From: Gemmatimonadota bacterium
Lineage (GTDB): Bacteria; Gemmatimonadota; Gemmatimonadetes; Longimicrobiales; Gaopeijiaceae
Reading direction: 5' to 3'
DNA length: 64,000 bases
Assembly (NCBI GenBank): GCA_030428885.1
Contig: JAUIEJ010000005.1
Span: 1 to 64,000 of the forward strand
Positions 17,442 to 27,297 of the stretch are shown here, one piece after another. A program made the position numbers and the translations under genes. Each line of letters begins with the position of its first letter. Positions within the stretch are counted from its first letter, which is position 1. The notes under the pieces were generated by a model. That model searched no databases and had not been told where the DNA came from. It saw only the letters and a list, made by a program, of their open reading frames with translations.

Positions 17442-18578
17442 ATGCCCTCCTCCACCCCGCGCCGACCCGGCGCCATCGTGGTCTTCGCCCTCCTCGCGGG
17501 ATGCAGCGCCGGCAACCCCGTGTCCACCCCGTCCGGCGACCTCGATCCCCTGCGCAGCCTGGCCATCGACCTGTCGGCCCCGGCGTCGTACACGGCGGCC
17601 CCGCCGCGGCACTACGGTCCCGCCGCCGCCTCCGACAACACGCCGGCCGGGAGTCCCGTCACCGACGAGGGCGCCACCCTGGGCCGGGTCCTCTTCCACG
17701 ACGTGGAGCTCAGCGTCGACCGATCCGTGTCGTGCGCCTCGTGCCACGTGCAGTCCCTCGGATTCACCGACGATCGCGTGCGGAGTCGGGGGTTCGACGG
17801 GGGCGAGACCGGAGCCCATTCCATGCGTCTGGCCAACGCCCGCTACTACGCCGGGGAGGAGATGTTCTGGGACCGGCGGGCCGACGACCTGGACGACCAG
17901 GTGCTCCAGCCCGTTCTGGACGAGGTGGAGATGGGGTTCGACGCCGAGGCCGGCGGGATCGACGCCCTCCTCGCCCGCCTCGAGTCCCTGGAATACTATC
18001 CGGTCCTCTTCGAGTGGGCGTTCGGGTCGCCGGGCATCACGGAGGCCCGCATCCGCTCGGCCCTCGCCCAGTACGTGCGCAGCATGGTGTCGACGGGAAG
18101 TCGCTTCGACTCGGCCCTGGAAGCCGCACCGCCGGGCCCGCCGCCGGCCGCCCTGTCGGGGTTCAGCGACGAGGAGAACCTGGGGTTCCGCCTCTTCACG
18201 CTCCCGCCGCAGCAGGGCGGCGTGGGCTGCGCCGGGTGTCACGAGCTCCCGACCCTGGCTCTGGATCCGGCCAGCGGCAGCAACGGGTTGGACGCGGGCG
18301 AGACCACCGTCTTCAAGGCGCCCTCCCTGAAGAACGTCGGGGTGACGGGCCCGTACATGCACGACGGACGCTTCGCCACGCTGTCGGAGGTGATCGACCA
18401 CTACGACCACGGCGTCGTCGACGGGCCCGCCCTGGACCGGCGCCTCCGGGCCCGGGGCGGAGGACCGGTGCGTCTGGGCCTGTCCGACACGGAGAAGGCG
18501 GCCCTCGTGGCGTTCCTCCACACCCTCACCGACACCGCCCTCCTCACCGACGAGCGCTTCTCCTCGCCGTTCCGATGA
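17442..18578 (+). CDS. Di-haem cytochrome c peroxidase (MauG/CcpA family) lipoprotein
   Basis: Two CxxCH motifs (CASCH, CAGCH); FKAPSLKNVGVTGPYMHDGRFATLSEVIDHYDHG; LLAGC lipobox. Confidence 0.92.
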   Translation: MPSSTPRRPGAIVVFALLAGCSAGNPVSTPSGDLDPLRSLAIDLSAPASYTAAPPRHYGPAAASDNTPAGSPVTDEGATLGRVLFHDVELSVDRSVSCASCHVQSLGFTDDRVRSRGFDGGETGAHSMRLANARYYAGEEMFWDRRADDLDDQVLQPVLDEVEMGFDAEAGGIDALLARLESLEYYPVLFEWAFGSPGITEARIRSALAQYVRSMVSTGSRFDSALEAAPPGPPPAALSGFSDEENLGFRLFTLPPQQGGVGCAGCHELPTLALDPASGSNGLDAGETTVFKAPSLKNVGVTGPYMHDGRFATLSEVIDHYDHGVVDGPALDRRLRARGGGPVRLGLSDTEKAALVAFLHTLTDTALLTDERFSSPFR

Positions 18579-18583
18579 GGAGC

Positions 18584-19864
18584 CTACGACCCCTCGATGC
18601 GGTACCGCACGAGCCAGGGCACCTCGAGCTCGTCGGGGACCGAGGCCCAGAGGGTGTCGCCCCGGGTCCACCTCGGTCGGACCGAGGCGGGGAGTCGCAG
18701 GCGACCCCGTGCCCGCCCGTCGGCGTCGAGGACGACCCACTCGGCCGTGCCCGTGCTCCGGTCTCCCGCCCGGCGTAGCCACACCCCTCCGTCGGGCGTC
18801 GGCCACGACGATTCCAACGGGAGTTGGAATTCGGGGAAGTCCATCTCGGCCCGAAGGCGGTTCGCCACGACCTCCCAGTCGTCGGGCGTGGAGGCGTCGG
18901 GGTTGAACGGGGCCATGCCGCCGGGCCCGCCCCGGGCCGCACGGGCGGCGATGGAGTCGAGGTCGGCGTCGACGTAGGGAACGGGAGTGTAGGCCAGGAC
19001 CTGGTGGAACAACGTGTCGCCTTCCAGGGCGACCCGGGTCACGGTCATGGCCCCCGACGCGCCCGTCGCGGGGGCCGGCGTCTCGACGATGAGCCGGTCG
19101 GTGCCCACGCTGTACCACATGGGGAGCGTCGTGGGGGGACGGGGGACCATGAGGCGACGGCCGGCGATGTCCACCATGCGGTAGTCGACGTCCGCCTCCC
19201 ACGGGGGCCGCCACATGCGGGGCGGGGGCTTCGGCACCCACCCCAGCGTGTCGACCACCTCCCCCGAGGGCGCGAAGCTCACCAGGGGCCAGGGAATGGA
19301 ATCGGTGGGCTCCACCCCGGTGGGTTCGTTTCCCCGGTTCGACATGATGAGGCCGAAGTGTCCGATGAAGGTGCCGTCGTCCGTCAACGACTGGGGAACG
19401 ATGACGCCCAGGGCTTCGGGGAGGGGGACCACGACCCGTTCCGCCGTCCCGGTCTGGAGCACCTCGCCGTCCCGATGGAAGAGGGTGAGGCGCCCGTTGA
19501 ACGTCTCGATCGTCCACACCGTGTCTCCCCGGACTCCGAAGAAGGGTGCGGAGGTGAATTCGCCCGGGCCCTCGCCCTGACGGCCCAGGGCCCGAAGCCG
19601 CGTGCCGTCGGGCGCGAAGACCCGGATCTCGGGGGCCGAGATCTCCAGCGCGTAGATGTTGCCGTCCCGGTCCACGTCGACGCTCCCCAGGCGGGAGAAC
19701 CCCAGGTCCGGGTCGTCGAAGTGCCCGATGCGGGCGACCTCGGTGGCCTGCAGGAGGGGAAGGTCGTCCATGGACACGGGGCCCGTCTGGACGGGGCCCC
19801 CGCAGGCGCCGGGGGCCAGGAGTCCCGCCACCAGGAATCGCTGGAGGTGCGTGGGCCGTCTCAT
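18584..19864 (-). CDS. 6-bladed beta-propeller lipoprotein
   Basis: VDVDRDGNIYALEISAPEIRVFAPDGTRLRALGRQGEGPGEF; signal peptide. Confidence 0.8.
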   Translation of the reverse strand: MRRPTHLQRFLVAGLLAPGACGGPVQTGPVSMDDLPLLQATEVARIGHFDDPDLGFSRLGSVDVDRDGNIYALEISAPEIRVFAPDGTRLRALGRQGEGPGEFTSAPFFGVRGDTVWTIETFNGRLTLFHRDGEVLQTGTAERVVVPLPEALGVIVPQSLTDDGTFIGHFGLIMSNRGNEPTGVEPTDSIPWPLVSFAPSGEVVDTLGWVPKPPPRMWRPPWEADVDYRMVDIAGRRLMVPRPPTTLPMWYSVGTDRLIVETPAPATGASGAMTVTRVALEGDTLFHQVLAYTPVPYVDADLDSIAARAARGGPGGMAPFNPDASTPDDWEVVANRLRAEMDFPEFQLPLESSWPTPDGGVWLRRAGDRSTGTAEWVVLDADGRARGRLRLPASVRPRWTRGDTLWASVPDELEVPWLVRYRIEGS

Positions 19865-21609
19865 CGTCCGGTCAGCAACATCTCGGCGTACCGGTTCATG
19901 CCCGAGCCACCGTCGGAGCCGGCGTCCACCACGAACCCGTACACGATGGTGCCGTCGGACTTCTCGATGCGGGCGCCCCGGATCCACTGGGCGTTCACGC
20001 CGTCCACGAGGAGGGCCGGGTCGGACCACCGGCCCAGGCCCTCGCTGGTGGCCCGGTAGAGGCTGCGGGTCTCGTCGTCGATGAAGACGACGTGGACCGT
20101 CTCGCCGTCGGCCACGGCGTCGGCGCCCACCTGGTCCGAGTCCACGGCGTTCTGCACCACGGCTCGGTCGGTCACCTGAGCGGGGGCCGTGGGCAGGCCC
20201 GAGCCGTCGCCCGCCACACGCCGCGCCCAGAGCCGCCCGTCGGCCAGGCGGTAGACGATGACCACCGTGTTGGATCCGGCCAGGTGGACGAGGGGTGCCA
20301 GCGCTCCGGCGTCGTCTTCCAGGCGGGAGGCGACCCCGTCGGCCAGGGTCGTGGCGGGGGAGAGGGACCCGTCGGGGTGCAGGGTGCGATGGCGGACCTC
20401 CCGGGCGGTTCCGTCGTGGGCGGCGTAGGCCAGGTGCACCACGTCGTCGTCGGCCAGAACCGACTGGACCCCGGTGAGGAGCGCCCCGTCGTCGGCCGAC
20501 AGGACTCGCTCCTCGCCCCATTCGCCGCTCGGGTTCCGAATGCGGAGCCGGAGTCCCAGGGAATCGCCGTAGACGGCCACCACGCTGCCGTCGCTCCGGA
20601 CCTCCACCGTGGCCGTCTGGGACGGGGGATCGGATGGGACCGCCACGAGTTCGTCGCGCACGACCCACCGGTCCGGCCCCTCGGGATCCTCGGCGGTGGC
20701 GAAGGCGTGATAGAACACCGAGTCGGCCTGATGGAGCATGTGGATCCGGCCGTCCCGAAGCGCGCCGGCGAAGCCCTCGAGATCCCCCGTGGCTGGACGG
20801 TTCTCGCCGTCCATCTCCTGCCAGGTGATGCCGCCGTCGATGGATCGGACCATCATGAGGACGTTGTACGTCTCGGCGGGTTCCATGGGGAAGTACAGCG
20901 CGCCCGTGACCGACGACCACGGGCCGAGGCGGCCGGGGGTCTCCACGAAGGTCCCGCCCAGGAGTCCCGGAGGGACCCGGAGGAGCACCGTGGCCGGGGG
21001 TCCGCCCACGGGACGTCCCTCCCGGTCCACCATGCGGAATTCGAAGACGTCGCCGTCGTCGTTGGTCACCGCCCCGTCGGCGAACCGCCGGATGACCAGG
21101 GGCCACTCCCACTCGCCCTGGGAACCCGCGCCGGACCACGGCCCGGTGGCGCTGTCCAGGACCACGCCGGCCCCGGGAACGAAGGGGAGGGGCGAGCGGG
21201 GGAGGAGGTCGGTGGTGGGGGCCCGGTCCTCGTAGGCCCCGGTGGATACGACGCTCACCCGGGGCGAGGAGATCTCGTCGGGGTAGGGGTGGTTCCGGGC
21301 CAGCACCCGCTCCCACGGCCCGCCGTTCCGCCGCGCCTCGAGTCCGAAAGACACCGGCGCCGGCGCGTCGTCGTCGGCCTCCACTTCGAAGCGCAGCCGG
21401 AAGGGTTCGTCGGCCCGGACCGGGACGGCTTCCGCGACGCCGGCCACCCATCCCGTGTCGGCGTCGAGGGCGGCGTCCACCGGACCCCGGACCCGGAAGG
21501 ACGTATGCCGAAACGACGACGCGTCGGAGGCGTCGCCGGTGTCCCCGCAGGCCCAACCCGCAGCGGCGAGGAGGAGGATCGAGGCTCGGATCGGAAAGCG
21601 ACGGAGCAT
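19861..21609 (-). CDS. Secreted BNR/sialidase-like beta-propeller lipoprotein
   Basis: Signal/lipobox MLRRFPIRASILLLAAAGWAC; MMVRSIDGGITWQEM; VVHLAYAAHDGTAREVRHRTL; ATGA overlap with 18584-19864. Confidence 0.7.
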   Translation of the reverse strand: MLRRFPIRASILLLAAAGWACGDTGDASDASSFRHTSFRVRGPVDAALDADTGWVAGVAEAVPVRADEPFRLRFEVEADDDAPAPVSFGLEARRNGGPWERVLARNHPYPDEISSPRVSVVSTGAYEDRAPTTDLLPRSPLPFVPGAGVVLDSATGPWSGAGSQGEWEWPLVIRRFADGAVTNDDGDVFEFRMVDREGRPVGGPPATVLLRVPPGLLGGTFVETPGRLGPWSSVTGALYFPMEPAETYNVLMMVRSIDGGITWQEMDGENRPATGDLEGFAGALRDGRIHMLHQADSVFYHAFATAEDPEGPDRWVVRDELVAVPSDPPSQTATVEVRSDGSVVAVYGDSLGLRLRIRNPSGEWGEERVLSADDGALLTGVQSVLADDDVVHLAYAAHDGTAREVRHRTLHPDGSLSPATTLADGVASRLEDDAGALAPLVHLAGSNTVVIVYRLADGRLWARRVAGDGSGLPTAPAQVTDRAVVQNAVDSDQVGADAVADGETVHVVFIDDETRSLYRATSEGLGRWSDPALLVDGVNAQWIRGARIEKSDGTIVYGFVVDAGSDGGSGMNRYAEMLLTGR

Positions 21610-21647
21610 GATGGTCGGTGTGGGGCGCGAAGAGGTCGTCGGGTGGG

Positions 21648-22844
21648 TCAGACCCCACCGGCGGCTTCGAGCATCCGGGCGATGGCGGCGCGGCCGGCGT
21701 GGCGGGCCCATCCCAGAGCGGTGGCATCGTGGGTCCGGTCCCGGATCGTCGCATCCGCGCCCGCCTCGATCAACAGCCGCACCCGATCCGCATCTCCGGC
21801 CCACGCCGCCCGATGCAGGGCCGTGACACCGTCGTGAGGATTTCGTGTGTCGGGATCGACGCCCTGGGCCAGGACGAGACGCAGGGCGGGGGCCGGCGTG
21901 GAGAGGAGGTCGAGTCGGTCGGCGGCGTCGGCGTCGTCCAGAAGCCCGGGGGCCTCGTCCAGGAGTCGGTGCATGGCCGCGACGTCGCCACGTCGCGCTG
22001 CCTGGATCAATCGCTGCAGAGGGGGACTCCGTTGCAGGATCAGGCCGTACACCTCGTCGTGGCCTCGCCGCCGGGCCACCTCGGCGGCCGTATCGGCGAA
22101 GCCCAGGGCCCAGACGTACTTGTCCCCGCCGCCCAGGTGGGCGATCCGGGCACCCGGCCGGAGCCGTACGGTCACGGCCTCCGGGGCGTCGTCCAGCACC
22201 TTGTGGGTGAGGTCGACGTCGCCCAGGGCGGCGGCCATGAACAGGTCGGGGCGCGCCCCCCGGGACACCAGATAGCGGGTCACGGCGGGCCGGTGGGAGA
22301 TGGCCCACATGGCCGCGGTGCTCCGGTGGTCCACGCAGGGCCGGTCCAGCTCCGCGCCGCGCTCCAGGAGGGCGGCGGCCACGTCGGGCGTCGCCGCCAG
22401 GTGCAGGGGCGTGGCGCCGTCGGGTCCGGGTTCGTTCACCCGCTCCGGTGCGCCGTCGAGGATTCGCGCCAGATCCTCGAGGCGGCCCAGCCCTGCGGCG
22501 GCATGGAGGTCGACGGTGGCCCCCCGGGCCACCAGGTGTTCCCCCAACGCCATGGCCCGAGGCCCTCCGGCGTCCAGGAGCCGGGTGAGGGCGGTGTAGG
22601 GGCCGGGCTCCCAGGTGGAGCGGGCATCGGGATCGGCCCCCAGGTCCAGGAGGGCGTCCAGGGCGTCCCGTCGCCCCGGATGGGCCAGATGGACCAGGGC
22701 CGGCGCGCCGAAGGCGAACCAGGGTCGGTCGAGCATGGCGGCGATCTCGTCGGGCCACCGGCGCCCGACGGCCCGGATGGCCTCGGCGTCGGCCCTCTCC
22801 ACCGCCGCCCGAAACGCCGATGCCGCGGCAGTGGAGGGATCCAT
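21648..22844 (-). CDS. Ankyrin-repeat protein
   Basis: DGATPLHLAATPDVAAALLERGAELDRP, DGVTALHRAAWAGDADRVRLLIEAGADATIRDRTHDATALGWARHAGRAAIARMLE. Confidence 0.9.
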   Translation of the reverse strand: MDPSTAAASAFRAAVERADAEAIRAVGRRWPDEIAAMLDRPWFAFGAPALVHLAHPGRRDALDALLDLGADPDARSTWEPGPYTALTRLLDAGGPRAMALGEHLVARGATVDLHAAAGLGRLEDLARILDGAPERVNEPGPDGATPLHLAATPDVAAALLERGAELDRPCVDHRSTAAMWAISHRPAVTRYLVSRGARPDLFMAAALGDVDLTHKVLDDAPEAVTVRLRPGARIAHLGGGDKYVWALGFADTAAEVARRRGHDEVYGLILQRSPPLQRLIQAARRGDVAAMHRLLDEAPGLLDDADAADRLDLLSTPAPALRLVLAQGVDPDTRNPHDGVTALHRAAWAGDADRVRLLIEAGADATIRDRTHDATALGWARHAGRAAIARMLEAAGGV

Positions 22845-23042
22845 GGGCACTCCAACGGTTCGAGGGGTTGGGGGGTCCCGGGGAGGGGGACGCTCAGTCT
22901 GGCGCCGACCGCTTCGGTCCGGCAAGGACGCTCGTCCCTCTGGCCATGGGGTGGGCGCCCGCCTACTCTGTGCGCCCCGCCCGGCCCCGGGTCGTGGCGG
23001 ACCGATGCGAACGAAGATGGAACGCTCATCGAGGAGAGTGCG

Positions 23043-24845
23043 GTGCGGAACGACGACAGAATCCGGCGGCGAGGGCGTGGATGGCCCGCCGCCCTCCTGG
23101 CCCTCCTGGCCGGTGCGGCCGGCCCGGCTCCGGGAGCGGCCCAGGTGGCCGACTACCTGAACCACGACGACTTCACGCGGGAACTCCGATCGGTGGTGAA
23201 CGCCTCCGACGCGGCGACCCTCAGCTCCATGGCCACCTCGCCCGGCGGGCGGGACGTGTGGATGGTGGAACTGAGCCTGCCCGGCGATCTGGACCCCGAC
23301 GAACGCCCGGCGCTCCTGGTGGTCGGCACCCTGTCCGGCGACCACGTGGCCGGTAGCCACCTGGCCCTGGAGGCGATCCGGCACGTGACCGCCGCCGCCG
23401 GTTCGGCCGAAGGGCGAGCCCTCCTGTCGGAGCACACCATCTACGTCGTGCCCCGGGCGAACCCCGACGGCGCCGAGGCCATGTTCGGATCGGTGCGGTG
23501 GAACCGAAGCGTCAACGGCCGGGCGTTCGACGACGACAACGACGGTCGCACCGACGAAGACGGGCCCGACGATCTGAACGGTGACGGCATGATCACCTTC
23601 ATGCGGGTCGCCGACCCCGAGGGCGACTTCATCGTCGATCCCGACGATGCCCGGCTCATGAAGCGGGCCGACGCGGCGGCGGGGGAGGCCGGCACCCACA
23701 CCCTCTACGTCGAGGGGCGGGACGACGACGGCGACGGCTTCTACAACGAGGACGGCCCCGGTGGGGTCGACCTCGACCGCAATTTCCAGCACGTCTATCC
23801 CTACTACCAGCGCGCAGCCGGGCCCCACATGGTGAGTGAGCCCGCCTCCCGTGCCCTGGTCGACTTCGCCGTGGCCCACCGCAACATCGCCGCGGTGCTC
23901 ACCTACGGGCACTCCGACAACCTGGTGACCCCCCCGGACTCCCGGGGTCAGTTGGGTGGCATCGCGCCCTCCGACCTGTACCTCATGACGTCGGAGTCCC
24001 TCGACGGGATCTTCGACGTGGGGGTGTGGTCGTCCCGGCCCGACAACCTCCAGGGCGGCCTCGACCTCCGGGGCGCCCAGCCCGGAAGCGACAACAACCC
24101 CAACTCGGGGCGCCGCCCCGCCGAGACGGTGGACGGCGACGACATCGAGTACTTCGCCCACGTGTCGGAGCGGTATCGGGAGATCACCGGCCTGGAGTCG
24201 GTGGGCGTAAACCGGCCCGCCGAGGGAGCGTTCTTCCAGTACGGCTATTTCCAGTTCGGAGTCCCCTCGTTCGCCACCCAGGGATGGGCGCCGGCGGTGC
24301 CCGACGACGTGGAACGCGGTGCCTCCACCGACGTCCGCATGGCGGCGGCCGGAGCCGAGTTCGTGGCCTGGACCCCGGCGTCCCACCCCACCCTCGGTGA
24401 CGTGGAGGTGGGCGGGTTCGCGCCCCACGCCCTGACCAATCCCCCCGCCGAGGAGCTTCCGGCCCTGGGCGAGCGTCAGGGGGAGTTCATCATGGCTCTC
24501 ACCGGCATGCTGCCCCAGGTCCGCATCGTCGACACCGAGGTCACGGCCCACGGCGGCGGCATCTTCACCGTCGAGGCGGTGGTGGAGAACACGGGCTACT
24601 TCCCGTCGTCCATGCGGCACGGCGTCGTGGCCCGCTCGGTGGATCCGGTCCTCGTCCAGATCGGCGTGGACCCCGAGGCCATCGTCACGGGAGACGCCAA
24701 GTCGGGCACCGTGAGTCAACTCGAGGGGTCGGGCAATCGCGCGCGCTTCACCTGGGTGATCCGGGGCAACGACGGCCAGTCCGTCGAGATCCGGGCCCGA
24801 GCCCAGAAAGGCGGCCTGCACACCATGACCGTGACCCTGAGGTAG
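23043..24845 (+). CDS. M14 carboxypeptidase homolog 1, probable pseudoenzyme
   Basis: Family blocks VYVVPRANPDGAE, VDLDRNFQH; zinc motif replaced by LSGDHVAG; D-rich repeats; probable GTG start. Confidence 0.82.
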   Translation: MRNDDRIRRRGRGWPAALLALLAGAAGPAPGAAQVADYLNHDDFTRELRSVVNASDAATLSSMATSPGGRDVWMVELSLPGDLDPDERPALLVVGTLSGDHVAGSHLALEAIRHVTAAAGSAEGRALLSEHTIYVVPRANPDGAEAMFGSVRWNRSVNGRAFDDDNDGRTDEDGPDDLNGDGMITFMRVADPEGDFIVDPDDARLMKRADAAAGEAGTHTLYVEGRDDDGDGFYNEDGPGGVDLDRNFQHVYPYYQRAAGPHMVSEPASRALVDFAVAHRNIAAVLTYGHSDNLVTPPDSRGQLGGIAPSDLYLMTSESLDGIFDVGVWSSRPDNLQGGLDLRGAQPGSDNNPNSGRRPAETVDGDDIEYFAHVSERYREITGLESVGVNRPAEGAFFQYGYFQFGVPSFATQGWAPAVPDDVERGASTDVRMAAAGAEFVAWTPASHPTLGDVEVGGFAPHALTNPPAEELPALGERQGEFIMALTGMLPQVRIVDTEVTAHGGGIFTVEAVVENTGYFPSSMRHGVVARSVDPVLVQIGVDPEAIVTGDAKSGTVSQLEGSGNRARFTWVIRGNDGQSVEIRARAQKGGLHTMTVTLR

Positions 24846-24849
24846 AGCG

Positions 24850-26637
24850 ATGAAGAACCGCAATTCGAGAGCGACGATTGCCCTCGCGGTCGCCATCGCG
24901 GCCGCCGGCGCCCTGCCCGGTTCCCTCCGGGCCCAGGATCAGATGACCGGTGGGGGCTCGGATCCCGAGCACACCCTGGACATGACGTGGGACCGCTGGC
25001 TGGATCACGAGGAGATCGGCGAGCGCATGGAGCTCATGGCCGATACGTGGCCCGAGTTCCTCAGCCTGGGATCCCTGGGCGACAGCTACGGCGGTCGTGA
25101 GCTGTGGGTCATGACCATCAACAACCCCGCCACGGGACCGGCCGAGGACAAGGCCGCCATGTGGATCGAGGCCAACATCCACGGCAACGAGATCCAGGGG
25201 GCCGAGGTGGCCCTCTACACGATCTGGTACCTGATGGAGAACTACGACCGCATTCCCGACATCCAGCGGATGGTCGACGAGCGGGTGTTCTACATCGTGC
25301 CCACCATCAACCCCGACGGGCGGGACTACTTCCTGCACAGTGCGGGCTCAGGCGCCCGGACCGGCCACGTGCCCGTGGACTCCGACGGCGACGGTCTGTT
25401 CGACGAGGACGGGCCGAACGACCTCAATCAGAACGGCGTCATCGAGCAGATCCGGAAGTACGTTCCGGGCCAGGGCACCCATCGTCTCGATCCGGAAGAC
25501 GACCGCTTTCTGGTTCCCGTGGGACCCGGAGAGACGGGAGACTGGATCTTCCTGGGGTCCGAGGGGATCGACGACGACGGCGACGGCCGCATCAACGAGG
25601 ATCCGGTGGGCGGCTACGACCCGAACCGGAACTGGGGATCGGACTGGCAGCCCAACTACATCCAGGGCGGGTCCATGAACTACCCGTTCGAACTGCCCGA
25701 GTCCCGGGCCATCAACGACTTCATGATGGCCCACCCCCACATCTCCGGGGTGCAGTCGTTCCACAACTCCGGAGGCATGATCCTCCGGGGGCCCGGTGCG
25801 GCGTGGCAGGGGACCTACCCCCAGGACGACATCCGGGTGTACGACGAGTTGGGAGAGCAGGGCGAGCGCATGCTGCCCTACTACAACTACTACGTGATCT
25901 GGCGGGGGCTCTACACGGTCCACGGCGGGTCCATCGACTGGCAGAACGACGGCCTGGGCATCGTGTCGTTCTCCAACGAACTCTGGAACGGCGGGCAGTA
26001 CTTCAACAGCCCGCTCCTCCAGGCCCAGCAGGGCGACCCGGATTCTCCCATCTCCGGGCAGAACAGCCGCTACTTCTTCGACGACTTCCTGGAGTTCGGC
26101 GACGAGTACGTCGACTGGGCACCCTTCGACCATCCGGTGTACGGCGAGGTCGAGATGGGGGGCTGGAAGAAGCTCTCCGGGCGGGTGAACCCGCGCTTCA
26201 TGAGCATGGAGCTCTTCCATCGCAACATGGCCTTCACCCTCTGGCACGCCGACCAGATGCCCCTCATGCGCATGGGGCAGGCCGAGGTGGAGCGGGTGCA
26301 GGGCGACGTGTGGCGGGTGCGAGTGCCCATCACCAACGAGCGCCTGATCCCCACCATCACGGTGCGGGCCCGGGAGAACCACGTGGTGCGGCCCGACCTC
26401 ATCACGGTGGATGGGGGCGTGGACATCATCAACGCGGGCTGGGTGCAGAACGTGCACGTGCCCGGGCCGGTGGACCGCATCGAGCAGGAGGAACTCGACC
26501 GCATCATGGTCCGGAGCGGTCACCCCGGTCGGACCACCCGGGTGCTGGAGTACCTGGTCCGGGGGTCGGGGAGCTTCACCGTGACCTACGACTCGGTGAA
26601 GGGCGGAACGGTGAGCACCACCGTCCAGCTCCGCTAG
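24850..26637 (+). CDS. M14 family zinc carboxypeptidase 2, secreted
   Basis: IEANIHGNEIQGAEV zinc motif, IVPTINPDGRDYF, YDPNRNWGSDW, VSFSNELW catalytic Glu region; signal peptide. Confidence 0.92.
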   Translation: MKNRNSRATIALAVAIAAAGALPGSLRAQDQMTGGGSDPEHTLDMTWDRWLDHEEIGERMELMADTWPEFLSLGSLGDSYGGRELWVMTINNPATGPAEDKAAMWIEANIHGNEIQGAEVALYTIWYLMENYDRIPDIQRMVDERVFYIVPTINPDGRDYFLHSAGSGARTGHVPVDSDGDGLFDEDGPNDLNQNGVIEQIRKYVPGQGTHRLDPEDDRFLVPVGPGETGDWIFLGSEGIDDDGDGRINEDPVGGYDPNRNWGSDWQPNYIQGGSMNYPFELPESRAINDFMMAHPHISGVQSFHNSGGMILRGPGAAWQGTYPQDDIRVYDELGEQGERMLPYYNYYVIWRGLYTVHGGSIDWQNDGLGIVSFSNELWNGGQYFNSPLLQAQQGDPDSPISGQNSRYFFDDFLEFGDEYVDWAPFDHPVYGEVEMGGWKKLSGRVNPRFMSMELFHRNMAFTLWHADQMPLMRMGQAEVERVQGDVWRVRVPITNERLIPTITVRARENHVVRPDLITVDGGVDIINAGWVQNVHVPGPVDRIEQEELDRIMVRSGHPGRTTRVLEYLVRGSGSFTVTYDSVKGGTVSTTVQLR

Positions 26638-26666
26638 CGTCGGAGCCCTCCCTCGGGGAGGTCACG

Positions 26667-26698
26667 GGCGGGCGTCGGGAGCGATCCCGGCGCCCGCC
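26667..26698. terminator. Bidirectional hairpin between convergent genes
   Basis: GGCGGGCGTCGGGA-gcga-TCCCGGCGCCCGCC, 14-bp stem with one G-T pair, followed on + by TCGTGTTTG. Confidence 0.65.
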
Positions 26699-26712
26699 TC
26701 GTGTTTGGGGGG

Positions 26713-27135
26713 TCAGGGCGCGGAGGCGCCCGATTCCTTCCTCCGGCCGGTGAAGGTGCCCGATCCGTAGTCGCCGAAGTCCACGGTGCCCTCCACCAGG
26801 GCTCCGTCCTTCACGGTGGCCTGATAGGTGATCTGGAAGTCTCCGGTGTCCATGGCCACCACGGCCACGAACCGCACCGCGGCGCCCTCGATGGTGCCGG
26901 CCAGATCGCCCACCGCCATGGTGCTGGCGATGGTCCCGGTGAGTTCGTTGCCGTCCTGGGCGAACTCCACGTCCCGGGTGCCCGTGCCGTTGGGGGACTC
27001 CACGGTGAGCACCCACGCGCCGGTGAGGTCGGCGGCGGGGGGCTCGGGGTCCTGGGCCGTGGCGGGCGCGGCCACGGCCACCGTGGCCAGCAGGGAGAAG
27101 AGGGCGGGGCGGAAGATTCGGAGCGTGCGATTCAT
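26713..27135 (-). CDS. Small secreted protein of unknown function
   Basis: Signal peptide MNRTLRIFRPALFSLLATVAVAAPATAQ; beta-rich ADLTGAWVLTVESPNGTGTRDVEFAQDGNELTGTI. Confidence 0.75.
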   Translation of the reverse strand: MNRTLRIFRPALFSLLATVAVAAPATAQDPEPPAADLTGAWVLTVESPNGTGTRDVEFAQDGNELTGTIASTMAVGDLAGTIEGAAVRFVAVVAMDTGDFQITYQATVKDGALVEGTVDFGDYGSGTFTGRRKESGASAP

Positions 27136-27297
27136 GGGTGCCTGCGTCCGGCAGAGGAGTGCGATGGATGCTTCCGAATACTGGGTGCCCGGGGGGATCG
27201 GTTCCAGGGGCGTGATCGCTTTCGGCGCCGTTTCCGGCGTCTGGGGTGAGGGCCGCCGGAGGGACCGGCGGTTCGATCTCTGGCCGGAGCCGTTCCC

